From: Dasypus novemcinctus
Lineage: Eukaryota; Chordata; Mammalia; Cingulata; Dasypodidae
DNA: 64,000 nucleotides
Direction of reading: 5' to 3'
NCBI RefSeq assembly: GCF_030445035.2
Contig: NC_080680.1
Span: forward strand, 100,073,157 to 100,137,156
Shown here in pieces: positions 21,559-33,109 of the stretch. Position numbers and translations under genes: made by a program. Under the pieces are notes generated by a model that saw only the letters and a list, made by a program, of their open reading frames with translations, was not told the DNA's origin and ran no database searches. Positions within the stretch are counted from its first letter, which is position 1; each line of letters starts with the position of its first letter.

Positions 21559-24350
21559 TTTTTTTTTTTTTTGGCACTGTAGCCAGGTAACAAAGCTGAC
21601 AACCTGGGAGTAGCTATTTAATTACCTTTAAGGGCAGGACTTTAGACAGAAATACCTTTCGTTTTCCTCTTAACACCTGATCTTCTCCTTTCCCAGTTCT
21701 CTTGGGAAAGCATGGAAAATGTACCAGCGTCTTTAGGATCTCTTCTACCTGGAAGACTTGTTGGAAACAACCAAGTGTAAGGAGGCAGCCAATAAGCCAG
21801 CTCTGCTGAAAGGCTGAGGCAGGAACCTGGGTTCTCCTGTTCTTTCTTCTTCTAGCCCCCTTGCTCTTCCTGAGTCCTCCCACACATTCCTACCTCTGGC
21901 CAATCTTGCTTACAATGGCAAATTTACCTTGGGAATAGAAGACCAAGGAAACCCCACTTCCCTTCATTAGTCTCTAAGAATCCTTTCCTTTAGTCCCCTT
22001 CCCTAAATTTCCTTCTGACCTTCTTGATGCCCAATCTCTGCCCCCAGAAAAATCCCCTGAGAGCAACTATTGTTCATTTTTATTTCAACTTAGAGGTACA
22101 AAGACCTCTGTGATCTTCCTCAAGAAATAGGATTATCTTGTGTCAGAGAAGCCTCTGAAATTACACACAGGGGTTTCTGTTTCTTCCTATCAATTTTCTC
22201 CTTCCTAATACTGGTCCTTGTGCAATAGAAAACCTGGTGGTCTTCAGGGGAGCCATTCCCCTGGGAACCAGTTCCTTACCCTGACATTCAGGAAGAAGGT
22301 GCACTTGTGCTATCATATCCCATTCCAGTCCTACTTACTCCTCCATAGAGACCATCCTAGAAGCCAAGGATGTTGTTTCTGTCATATGCTTCAAGACAGG
22401 AAGACAGGAAGATGTTCCAGCAGGACACAGGAAGGAATGCCCACAGTTCTTGACCTACCTTATACCAATTATTCCCATGTCGCTACCTAACTATCACTCC
22501 CAATCTGTTGGGAACCTCATGGTAAGTGGTGCAGAATTCTTCCTACTAACCTGGTGGCCTGGGTAGAAGAGGGGCCAAAATTTCTCAGTACAAGTGTCAG
22601 TGAAGGTATAGATATGAGAGTGGTATCTGTTTCTGTAAAAAGGCAGCATTCTGGCCTCATAGTCTAGGAATATGCCCACCCACTTGAGTTTCATCTTGAT
22701 GAGCAAAGGGGTAAAATGACTGGTGGTGGCCGCATATTTGTTCCCATTCCACAGTCGCTCCCTCCAGTAGCCAGTCTCAGGGATGGGGTCAGTTCACCCA
22801 TTTGGTTCACAGAGTCCTGGCCCACACCCACTGCTCAGTGGGTCTTGTCACCCACCTCCACCTCCTGGGAGTATCAACCTGAGGTGAAACCCTCAGTAGC
22901 GGGGACACAAGGGTAAATGGTGAAATGCCCTGGTGTGTCAGGGAGAGCTCAGTCTTGTCTCTGCAAACTTGTCACTCTTACGATATTCTGACAGGACTAG
23001 GATAGGATGAGCTGTCTCAGGGTCCAGGGTCATGTCTGCTGGTGAAAGAAGACAGAATGGGGAGCAGTTAGATGTTTAAGGACTTTTCTTAGAGCAAGGA
23101 ACTGTCGGGGAAAATTGCTGAAGTACTTCTCCGGAGCTCTATGGATACTAAAGTCACTTCCATGGTCTTCACCATCTCACATTTTTCCAGGGGACTTCTG
23201 ACATCCTTAAACATCTCAAAGCCTGATTGTAAGCACTTGCCCTGTACCTTGGCAGCCAAATGGGCCAGATCGTGGTGCTTGTCCCCGAGGTGAGCAACGT
23301 TTTCTAGGAGTTGCTGCGGAATGCCCTGTTCCTCTTCCTCCAGTTGTGAGAGCAACACCTGCTGCTTTTCATCATCCATCTGTGAAGCTCCTCAAATTCC
23401 TTTAAGAGCTGCTGTTGGCAACTTTCCACTAGTCTCTTGAGCTCACCAGGCTTCTTCTTCTCAGAGGCCTTGCAGAGGGTGAGCTCTTGAAGCTTCTCTT
23501 CCAGGGGCTCCAGGCACTTCTGCAGCTCTTGCTTGTTCTCCTGTGTGGCATCACCCAGTGGCTCTACGGGGTGGGAACAATGGGTGTGGGAAATTGTACA
23601 TATCAAACACACAGCCTCCTGGTCCACATAGTAGAAGAGGCTCAGGGCCTCATGGTGCTGGGGACAGAGGCTCTTAGGCCAGATTTTTCACTTGACCGCC
23701 TGGAGCTGCTTGGCAAATTCAACCACACTGCTTCATTGCCGATTAGGCTGGTGGTTGCAGTAGCGGGGTGTCTTTGGACACACAGTACAAGGGAAGTTCC
23801 CCTCTAGGTCTTTCCACCAATGGGTGAGGCAAGTTTTGCAGAAATTGTGCCCACACTTGATGACAGGCTCCTTCAGGTACTTGAGGCACACAGCAGCTTG
23901 CCGCCACCTTTAAGTTCTCGAGAGCCACAGCTGTAGAGGCCGCAGAGGCCCCAGGCTCTAACAATCTTGTCTCTGCCATTATTTAACATAAGTGGAAACC
24001 TCACGGCGCTGAGTGGCTCCTGCCAAGTGGCCATCAAGTGCCTGTGGGTGGTCACGGCAAAGCCTAGTGGGTCCCATGGAGGAAGGAGAAGTCGTGGGTC
24101 TCGAGGTGAGAACCAGAGGGAAGAGTCAAAGGTGAGAAGGGGCCTGGAGAGCCCAGTAGCAGAGATGCCCACGTGCAGGTGACTCGAGGAGTCCTCTGGG
24201 GAAAGAGAGCAGTGCATGCGCATGGTTGAGCGCTGCTGCCCACGCAGGCAGTTGGGGGCTGCGCAAGGGCAGGTTGAGGACTTGCAGCCCTTCTTTCCTT
24301 CTCTTCAGGCAAGTCCAGAGAGAGCCTGCTTTGAGTTTATGTTTCAGGCC
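21559..24350 (-). pseudogene. TRIM39: TRIM39 processed pseudogene
   Basis: An intronless copy of the mRNA for TRIM39, a RING-type E3 ubiquitin ligase (RING, B-box, coiled coil, PRY-SPRY; about 488 or 518 residues). The minus-strand start codon at 23,979 opens with MAETRLLEPGASAAST. RING residues (23,740-23,900), the B-box with CPQHHEALSLF and VCLIC (23,590-23,690), the coiled coil (23,100-23,590), PRY-SPRY pieces (22,500-23,060) and the terminal FPTDWE before the stop at 22,494 follow in order. It is broken by a 2-nt loss in the RING, stops after the RING and before the B-box, a 1-nt frameshift at the start of the coiled coil, and several frame changes in SPRY. Continuous 5' and 3' UTR-like sequence and a 14-T run at 21,559-21,572 (the poly-A tail) show retroposition. 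The coiled coil joins directly to 'CEMVKTMEV', lacking the optional exon, so the parent mRNA was the short splice form. Dead copy; the 5' edge is approximate. Confidence 0.9.
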
Positions 24351-24469
24351 CAAGGTAGTCTAGAAACCATCATACTTTGCATGAAGTCAAGCACAGCTCA
24401 CCAGGACTAGGAGTTAACATAGGGACTGGGAGCAGATTCTTAGAAGGATATCATGGCTGACAGGCATGG

Positions 24470-24645
24470 AACTCTAACCAGGTGTTAGACACTGCTAAGC
24501 AGCTTATACCCAGTTTATCATTTCATTTTCACAACAACACCCTGTGAGGTAGCTTCTATTATTATTCCCATTTCACCAAAGAAAAGTGACACTATTGCTC
24601 CCTGCAGCCTAAGCACTTAGCCTTTTACATATCTTTCTTAATCTG
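24470..24645 (-). mobile_element. MIR SINE
   Basis: 'cattttcacaacaacaccctgtgaggtagc' and 'attattcccatttcaccaaagaaaa' are reversed MIR landmarks. Confidence 0.8.
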
Positions 24646-24649
24646 CAAT

Positions 24650-26450
24650 CATTTAGGCAGCTGTTGGAATATTATGGGTTTGGGATCCTAGTCATCTCTT
24701 CCTCTTTCACTATACCAGAAAACCAGGACCACGGGCTGGTCCACAGAGAGTAGGTGAGTTGAAGCAGTTGGTCCTGGGTAGGACTGGTAGGGGAGGATTT
24801 TGAGTTCTAAGCTAAGATATATGGAATTCATTCCTGGGAAAATGGGACCATCAGGGTTATTTGAATAAGGAAATGGCTTGCAAGAGATCATACGGGCAAA
24901 TATGGTGATTGGGGGTGGAAGTTGTGGCACCTAGGTGCAGGGAGCTGCAGTGATTGTTTAGGAAGACTGAACCAACTTCGGGTTGTGGAGATTGACTTTC
25001 TTTCACGTGGCAAACAACCGATAAGGAAAGAAGTGCATGTTGTCATTTAGTGATGAACTACATACCCCCCTACTCCCAAACATACACTGCATCTCAATAA
25101 ATATATGTGTAATGATTGGTCAGTTTTCTCACTTTATTATGAAGTATGAATTGGCTCCATCTCTGAAGACACATGAGTTCCTGGACTTCTCTGGCTTATA
25201 AAACTGCTGTTAAGAAGTGTTTGTTGATGCTAAAAAATGAAATCACCTGCATTTGATATTATACACGTGCTTCTGTCACACTAGGACTTATAAGGCCAAA
25301 CTAATTTTATTTCTATCCGTTGTTACAACATGATATTATGACTTTATTTATTTAGGATTTTTGTTCTACCAACTTCTCCAAAGTATTTAAGGGAAAAATT
25401 GTAAGAAATAGAGAACAGGCAAATTCAATGCAAAGACAGATTTAAACAAATTAATAAGCAGAGAATAAATGTCAGCCTTCTGAGCTGAGCTACTCCGCTA
25501 ACGCAGTGACTAGCAAATTGTTTATGCTATATATCTACATCCTATATTTATATTTACATATATATTGTTTTTGTTGTTATTGTTGAACAAATGAATGCAT
25601 TAATTAATGAAGGCTTTTGATAGAATCAGGTATTGCATTTAATTCTAAGTTCCATCAGTAAGGTAAAAAGGGAAATGTGTTACACAGTAGTCCACATTAT
25701 ATTACTAAAGAAAAGATACATTTATCTGAATGGACAAGTTTTTGATATAGCAAGGAATTCCAAAAGGAATTTGTTTTAATGTAAATTTAAACAAGAAATG
25801 TTGAAGTAAAAATTGTTAATTCCTTCTCTTGCTGCTTCCTCTTAAAACAATTTAGAAGTAGACTGGATAGAGGTCAGAACCAAGAGCTGTTCTATGACGT
25901 GAAATCTACAAACACCTAAAAAGAGATTGATTGGCCTCAAATTCCTGGGGCAGGGCCAACTTCTAACCTTCGTGATGCTTTCTGCACCTCTATATTCAGA
26001 GGTGCAGAATACATGTATTCCCTACATGAATGCTACAACTTAGGACCTTGAAAGATATAACTCCTAATACAGAGATTTCAAAAACATCATCTAACTTGGT
26101 CCTCAAATTAATTGCAGGAAGCAAGTTATTGGGATTCCTGTCCTATAACTATATAGGTGATACAGCTACAATTTAGAGAACTTGATGAAGACCTATAGTG
26201 TTTAAGTGGTTGTGTTAGGAGTTGAGTCTTGACTTTTTAACTCTGAATCTTGGGTTTCTATTACTACAGTGCAGATGCCTCTCAATTCTTCTGTGCTTCC
26301 TCTCCACCAGTCATTTTAGGCCAGTCTTATACATGTGTCTGCAGAGATATGGAGTGTTGGTATCAACAATTTTATTTCATTCAGTGAGTATGCACTGCCC
26401 TCATTGTTGTTGTCCTTACTGTTGTCATCATTACCATTATCACCAAAAGA
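24650..26450. other. Non-coding stretch, nothing recognised
   Basis: Mostly AT-rich unique sequence. A GTTGTT-type patch lies near 25,565-25,585. No gene, RNA gene or clear repeat. Confidence 0.5.
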
Positions 26451-26454
26451 GTAT

Positions 26455-26695
26455 TAACAATAATTACAATTAATTATCACTTCCTTTATCTCAGAAACAT
26501 GCTAAACACTTAGCATACACCATTAAATGTCTTCCTCCCAATAACCCTAAGAGGTGGGTGTAATTATAATCTCCACTTTTACAGATGAAAATAAAAGGAC
26601 TATTCAGAAAATTTAAATAATTTGCCCAAGGTCACACAACACTGCAGCTGGAATTGAACTCAGACTCAACACTGAATGAGCGCTGAGAAATGCCG
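26455..26695 (-). mobile_element. MIR SINE
   Basis: 'cataccattaaatgtcttcc'-like start, 'ccctaagaggtgggtgtaat', 'cacttttacagatgaaaata', 'atttgcccaaggtcacacaac' and 'ggaattgaactcagactc' make a near full-length reversed MIR. Confidence 0.9.
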
Positions 26696-26699
26696 CTGT

Positions 26700-27380
26700 T
26701 CCCTTTCATGTACCTGTACTAGTGACTGAGTCAGCCACTGGGGCCACACAACAGAATAAGATTTAGTCCATGACCTTGAGAAGGTCATATTATAGGTCAG
26801 GGAGCTCTGTATATCTGTCCAGTTCTCTCGGGTAAACTGAGTTTGGTTCTTTTTCACAGCTCAGTTCATCAGCACCTGTGGTTGGGAAGGCAGGAGTGGA
26901 GGAGGAGCCTAGTGGGAAGAAGCCATCCTGTACTACAGATCGGCACCAGCATCTTGGGAGGGAGAGGGTGAGAAACCTTGTGGGCACTTAAGAGGCTCCA
27001 CCTTGCCCTGGGAGATAAGTAGAAATTTTGATTTCCCTAGACCAGGCTATTGAACCACAATCCAGGCAGTGGTTATTTTTATTCCCTTAACAGCCTTGTT
27101 TACACAACCTGCCTGGATGCAAATCAGCATATGGAAGCGGTGGAGGCGGTGAGGTGTGCAATGGAAGGGACTGGGGGATTGGTTTTAGTCATGTAGTGTT
27201 AGCACGGTCACACATGACTGCCCACACTTCGGCAGCTGAGGGAGAGAATAAGAACATGCAGTTCCCCAGACACTTGCCCAGTTCTGCCTGAGCAAGAGAC
27301 AACAAAAGGAATGGAGTGGACTTTGAGTATCACCATCCCTTCCTTCACAATCCATCCCTGACTTTTTGTTTCTTAGCTCA
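26700..27380. other. Non-coding stretch, nothing recognised
   Basis: No gene or repeat family recognised; moderately GC-rich relative to its neighbours. Confidence 0.5.
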
Positions 27381-27384
27381 AACA

Positions 27385-27515
27385 CTCACCATATCTCCCA
27401 CCTTGCCCACCCACAGTCACCCTATGCTCTAGTCACTCATGCTTTTGTGCCCTAGCTCAGGCAGTTCCCACTACCTAGAATGCCCTTTGTCCCCTTTTCC
27501 TCATTTTCACAAAGT
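27385..27515 (+). mobile_element. L2 LINE fragment
   Basis: 'tatgctctagtcactcatgc' and 'ggcagttcccactacctagaatgccctttg' match the L2 3' coding region. It is cut off by unrelated sequence after about 27,510. Confidence 0.7.
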
Positions 27516-27950
27516 ATGGTACATGTACCACTGGTAGGGAACCAGGTGGTTTTATGTAGTACACAGGCTGAATTTTCATTTTGTGCAAAACTTTGTTAGA
27601 CGTGAGTCAATTTAAATAAAGACACTGAATAGTAGAGGCAGAATATAGATAGGGCAAAACTCTTGATGATGGTAGCAGGATGACTGCCATTTGGGAAACA
27701 CTGCTCTACTTTATCTGACATGGCCTACTTCTTATACAGTAAGAGGCAGGATTAGAATTCCCTTTCTCTCTAAAGTAACTTCTCCACCCTTTGGCATTCA
27801 TGACCCTCCTTCACTCTTTATGGCCAAAATCTGTCATCCTCTAGTGCATGCTCCATGGACTATGAAGCTGTGGCCCTTGGAACTCTGTCTCCTAAGGTGA
27901 AATCCTGCCACCACCAGTGGAACAGGCCAAGTCTCCATAGGAAACCTCTC
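27516..27950. other. Non-coding stretch, possible hAT remnant
   Basis: The segment 27,510-27,705, with 'catttgggaaacactgctc' at its right edge, looks like an old short hAT element inserted in L2, but the termini are unclear. Nothing else identified. Confidence 0.35.
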
Positions 27951-27952
27951 CA

Positions 27953-28035
27953 AACATCCAGCCTTCCTCCCTCCTTCCCTCCCCCTTCTCCCTTCTTCCC
28001 TTCCTTGCTTCCTCTCTCCCTCCCATCCTTCCACA
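27953..28035. repeat. Polypyrimidine (CCTT)n-type tract
   Basis: About 80 bp almost entirely C and T, an irregular tetranucleotide-like repeat. It explains an Arg/Gly/Glu-rich reading frame on the minus strand. Confidence 0.9.
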
Positions 28036-29066
28036 AATATTCTTTGAGCACCTGCTGTGGATTAAACACTGTGCTAAACACTACGGTTATAACTATTTTT
28101 TTTAAAAAGCAGATATGGCCTGTTTCCTCATGGGACTTCTGTTCTCAGGGATTTCAACAGCACAGTATGAAAGGAAAAATACAAAATAAGGCAACAGTCT
28201 CTCTGGGTTCCATTCCTAGCTTGGCCCTGATCTGCTTTTCATCTTGTTTCCCCCTCTATAAAATGTAAGGTTTGGGCTAATATTGGAGTTCCTAAAGTCT
28301 ACTCTTTTTAAACTTTTAAATTTTATTTTGCATATGAATTTTAGATTCATGTGCAGTTGCAAGAAATAAATCAAAGAGATCTCATATAACCTTCACACAG
28401 TTTCCACAGTAGTAATACCTTGCCTAACTGTAGTATAATATCACTACCAGGAAATTGACATTGATATTATCTAAGGACCTGATTCAGATTTCCTCATGTT
28501 TGCACACGTTTGTGTATGTGTGTGCCTTTGTGTACATTTAGTTTGATGCAGTATTATCACATGTGTGGATTCTGGTACCAACATCACAGTCAAGATACAG
28601 AACATTTCCAGCACATGAATTCTTCATTTTCACTTTTTATAGCCAGAGCTACCTCCCTCCTTCCTTTTCTCCCCAATCCCTGACAACCACTAATCTGTTC
28701 TCCACTTCTATATTTTGTCATGTCATGTTCAATAAATGGAATAATATAGTATATAATCTGGAAAGGTTGGCTTTTTTTCACTCAGCACATTTCCCTTCAG
28801 ATCTCTTCCAGCTGTTGCATGTATCAATAGCTTGCTCATTTTCATTGCTGAGTAGAATTCCATGGTATGAATATACTACAGTTTATTTATCCATTCAACC
28901 ACTGAAGGATATTTGTGTTCTCTCCAGTTCTAGGCTATTATGAATAAAGTGGCTGTGAACATTCATGTAAAATTTCAAATTTTTGTGTAAACCTGAGTTT
29001 TCATTTCTCTGGGATAGAAGTTCAAGAGTGTATGGTAAGGCATGATTAGTTGTATAAGAAACTGCT

Positions 29067-29500
29067 TCCGGGAAGTGGACTTGGCCTAGTGGTTAGGGCG
29101 TCCATCTACCACATGGGAGGTCCGTGGTTCAAACCTTGGGCCTCCTTGACCTGTGTGGAGCTGGCCCAGGTGCAGTGCTGATGCACAGTGCTGATGCACG
29201 CAAGGAGTGCTGTGCCACGCAGGGATGCCCCCTTAAAATAGGGGAGCCCCATGCACAAGGAGTGCGCCCTGTAAGGAGAGCCGCCCAGCGCAAAAGAAAG
29301 TGCAGCCTGCCCAGGAATGGTGCCACCCACATGGAGAGCTGATGCAGCAAGATGATGCAACAAAAAGAAACACAAATTCCCGTGCCTCTGACAACAGAAG
29401 CGGACAAAGAAGAAGATGCAGCAAATAGATACAGAGAATAGACAACCGCGGTGGGGAGGGGAGAGAAATAAATAAATACATAAATCTTAAAAAAAAAGAA
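29067..29500 (+). mobile_element. DAS-SINE, full length
   Basis: The tRNA-like head (TTGGCCTAGTGGTTAGGG, box B GGTTCAAACC) is followed by the DAS body and an A-rich tail. An 11-bp target duplication AAGAAACTGCT lies at 29,056-29,066 and 29,501-29,511. The body has a short internal duplication, 'gtgctgatgcac', near 29,178-29,205. Inserted in the old L1. Confidence 0.95.
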
Positions 29501-29801
29501 AAGAAACTGCTATAATGTTTTCCAGAATGGCTGTATGGTTTTACATTTCTTATCAGCAATGTATAACTGATCCAGTTTCTCTACATCCTTGCCGGTATTT
29601 TTTGTTATCAGAATTCTTTTTTTAGCTAGTTTGGTAACTCTGTAGGGATATCTCATTGCGATTTTAATTTGCATTTTCTTTATAACTAATAATACTGAAT
29701 ATATTTTCATGTGCTTATTTGCCATATGTATATCCTCTTCAGTGAAATGTCTATTCATATCATCTGCCCATTTTCTAACTGGACTGTTTTTTACTGTTGT
29801 G

Positions 29802-30960
29802 GTTTTTTTGTTGTTGTTGTTTTGTTTTCATTTATTGAAATATATCACTCATACATAAACATACATAAACAATAAATGTATAATAGTTGTTAACTTACAA
29901 AACAAACATATATAACATCAAACAAACATATATAACATCTCACCCTACCACCAATAACCTGAATTGTTTTTAAACCTTTTTAACTAATGATTAAAGAGCA
30001 TTGTCAAAATATTACTACTAAACAAAGTATTTTTCCCCTAACCAATCCTATTGTTATTATCTTTATAGCATTTGTATATGAACATACATAAACAATTAAG
30101 TGTATAGTAAAAGTTGTGAACTTACAAAGCAAATATGCATAACGTCATACAGGGGTCCCATACATCAACCCTCTACCAACACCTTGCATTGTCATGAGAC
30201 GTTTGTAACAAACTATGAAAGAACACTGTCAAAATCTTACTACTAATCATAGTTCTTTTCTTACATTTGGTGTGTTTTACCCCCAACCCACACTACTATT
30301 ATTTTTTAAATATATTTTTTATGACAGAAGTTGTAAACTTATACAACAATCATGTACATGTGCAGAATTCCCAAACAACACCCCTCCATCAACACAGCAC
30401 ATTGTGTCACAATGTGGTGTGTCATTTGCTACAGATAAAATAATATCATCTGATTATTGCCATGTCCATAGTGTACATTTGGCTCACATTTTTCATACTG
30501 CCTCAGTATCAGCATAGTACATCTTTTGCATAGGTGCAAGAATATTATATTATTACTACTAACTAGTCCATAGGTCACTCCAGCTGTATTTTTCCCATGC
30601 TTCTCTACATTCCCAACACTGCAGTAGTCGTATACGTTTGTTCTAGCTAACAAAGGACACTCTTGAATCTGTATCATCAACCACGATTCTCACCCACCTC
30701 TTGATTTACTGTGCTATCCAGTTCCTAGATTATTCTCAAGCATTCTGTCAATTGGCATTTACATAACTAGACTACCATCTTCAGTCACATCCCCATTTAT
30801 AAACTAGCTGTTACTCACTGCGTGTTACCATCCACTCTATACATTTCCACAATTTTACAGTAAGGTTAATTAAAACTTCTACATACATTAAACATCAGTA
30901 GTCCACTCAGTCCTTCTCTTATCTCCTTTAAGAATCCACCACCTACCACCAGGTCTTGAA
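29802..30960 (-). repeat. 3' UTR with internal ~230-bp tandem units
   Basis: Three imperfect units recur, each with 'acatacataaacaat'- or 'tgtaaacttatacaacaat'-like starts, a CCC-rich line such as 'ccaacaccttgcattgt', and 'aaaatcttactactaa'. Successive starts fall near 29,850, 30,085 and 30,325. The unit structure belongs to the element's 3' UTR. Confidence 0.65.
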
Positions 30961-31611
30961 GATATTTTCCAATAATTTCTTCTAGAATTTTTATGGTTCT
31001 TGCTTTTATTTTTAGTTTTTGATCTATTTTGAGTTAGTTTTTGGATAAGGTGTGAGATAGGGGTCCTCTTTCCTTCTTTCAGCTATGGATGTCCAATTTT
31101 TACAGCACCATTTGTTGAATGGATTGTTCTGCCTGAGCTGTGTGAGTTTGGCAGGCTAGTCAAAAATCACTTGGCCATACCTGCGAGGGTCTGATTCTGA
31201 ACCATAAATTTGGTTCCATTGGTCTATTGTGTCCATCTTTAGGCCAGTACCATGTTGTTTTTACCACAATAGGTAGGTATTATGATTTAAAGTGTGGAAA
31301 TGTGGGTTTGTTTTTCTTTTTTATGATGTTTCTGGCTATTCAGGACCCCTTATCCTTCCAAATAAATTTGATATTCATGTTTTCAATTTTTTCTTTAATG
31401 CTGGTGGGATTTTTATCAGGATTGCATTAAATCTGTATATCAATTTCAGTATAATTGACATCTTAATGATATTTAGTCTTCCAATTTGTGAGCAAGGAAT
31501 GTTCTTCCAGTTATTCAGGGCTTTTTTGATTTGTTTTAACATTGAGTTGCAGTTTTCTGAATACAAGTGCTTTACATCTTTGGTTAAGTTTATTCCTGAC
31601 TATTTGAGTTT
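30960..31611 (-). pseudogene. L1 ORF2 C-terminal remnant
   Basis: Shows the thumb-to-C-terminal part of L1 ORF2p: [20 protein letters not shown] near 31,470-31,530, [11 protein letters not shown] after it, then FNKWCCKNW near 31,100 after several stops. The endonuclease and catalytic reverse-transcriptase motifs lie upstream of this point and are missing. Confidence 0.85.
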
Positions 31612-31622
31612 TATCTGTCCTA

Positions 31623-31641
31623 TTTTTTTTTCAAGATTCAT

Positions 31642-31672
<31 letters not shown>

Positions 31673-32082
31673 TTTCTCTCCTCCCCCCCCCCCCCCATCC
31701 CGGTTGTCTGTTCTCTGTGTCTATTTGCTGTTGCTGCATCTTCTTTGCCCACTTCTGTTGTTGTCAGTGGCATGGGAATCTGTGTTTCTTTTTGTTGCGT
31801 CATCTTGTTGTGTCATCTTGTTGTGTGATCTCTCCGTGTGTGTGGCACCATTCCTGGGCAGGCTGCACTTTCTTTTGCACTGGGCCGTTCTCCTTACGGG
31901 GTGCGCTCCTTGCGCATGGGGGTCCCCTATGCGGGAGACACCCCTGCATGGCACGGCACTCCTTGCACGCATCAACACTGCACATGGGCCAGCTCCACAA
32001 GGGTCAAGGAGACCTGGGGTTTGAACCATGGACCTCCCATGTGGTAGACGGATGCCCTAACCACTGGGCCAAGTCTGCTGCC
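31623..32082 (-). mobile_element. DAS-SINE inside the half-L1 element
   Basis: Reversed DAS-SINE with a T-rich (ATTT)n left edge (tail) and the tRNA-like head at the right. An 11-bp perfect duplication TATCTGTCCTA flanks it at 31,612-31,622 and 32,083-32,093. Box B reads GGTTTGAACC on the plus strand. It is the youngest layer of the nest. Confidence 0.95.
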
Positions 32083-32199
32083 TATCTGTCCTACTGTATT
32101 TTCACCACTGTTTTGACACTTTGTTACTTTTATTGTTATAATCTTCATTTCTAGACTCTTTTCCACGCCCCTCTCTCCTGTGTTTTCTTTGTAGGCTCT

Positions 32200-33104
32200 A
32201 GCACACCCTTTAGTATTTCCTGAAAATCTGGTCTCTTGCTTAGAAATTCTGTATGTCTTCATCTGTGAATATTCTAATTTACCTTCATTTTTGAAAGACA
32301 GTCTTGCTGGATATAAGATTCTTGGCTGGAAGTTTTTCTCTTGTAGTTTCTTAAATATATCAGACCACTGTCTTCTTGTCTCCATGGTTTCTGGTGAGAA
32401 ATCAGCACTTAATCTTATTGGATATCCCTTATATGTTATACATTGCTTTTCTTTTGCTGCTTTCAGAATTCTCTCTTTGTCTTTGGCCTTTGACATTCTG
32501 ATGAGTATGTGTCTTGGAGTTGGTCTATTTGGATTTTTTCGGATGGGAGTTCATTGTGCTTCTTGGACAGGAATATTTATGTCCTTCAATAGGGTTGGGA
32601 AGATTTCTACCATTATTTCTTCAAATATTCCTTCTGCCCCTTTCCCCTTCTCTTCTCCTTCTGGGACACCCATGACACATATGTTTGCATGCCTTTTGCT
32701 GTCATTTAGTTCCCTGAGACCTTGCTCAAATTTTTCCATTCTTTTGTATGTTCACTTTCAGAGGCCGTTTCTTCAAACTCACGATCCTTTCTTCTGCCTC
32801 CTCAAATCTGCTATTATATGATTCCAATGTTTTTTTAAATTTCATTGATTGCACCTTTGATTCCCAGAAGATCTGCTATTTTTCTATGTATGCTTTCACA
32901 TTCTTCTTTGTCCTCATCCAATGTCTTCTTAATATCCTTAATCTCTTTAGCCATCTCATTGAATTTATTAAGGAGATTTGTTTGAACATCTATAATTAGT
33001 TGTCTCAACTCCTTTATGTCATCTGGAGGCTTATCTTGTTCCTTTAACTGGCCATTAATTCCTGTTTCTTGGTGTGGATTGTAATTTTTTGTTGGTGTCT
33101 TCAC
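32200..33104 (-). pseudogene. L1/HAL1 ORF1-like coding region, decayed
   Basis: Encodes an ORF1p-like RNA-binding protein in pieces. The N-terminal coiled-coil part starts at 33,104 (MKTPTKNYNPHQETGINGQL) and runs on with heptad-like KEIKDIKKTLDEDKE. An RRM part includes NICVMGVPEGEEKGKG (near 32,640-32,690). A C-terminal part includes AKDKERILKAAKEKQCITYK (near 32,440-32,490) and KNFQPRILYPARLSFKNEG. Frameshifts divide these blocks, so no full protein is made. Strong match to mammalian L1 ORF1p in order and motifs. Confidence 0.85.
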
Positions 33105-33109
33105 ATCTG

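Noticed and set aside
23089-23979. A functional TRIM-family gene
   Set aside because: Start and end are recognisable, but frameshifts and stops in the RING and between domains leave no intact product, and there are no introns.
29850-30500. CRISPR-like array from regularly spaced repeats
   Set aside because: The ~230-bp units are diverged parts of a retrotransposon 3' UTR in a mammalian genome, and no short conserved repeats or unique spacers exist.
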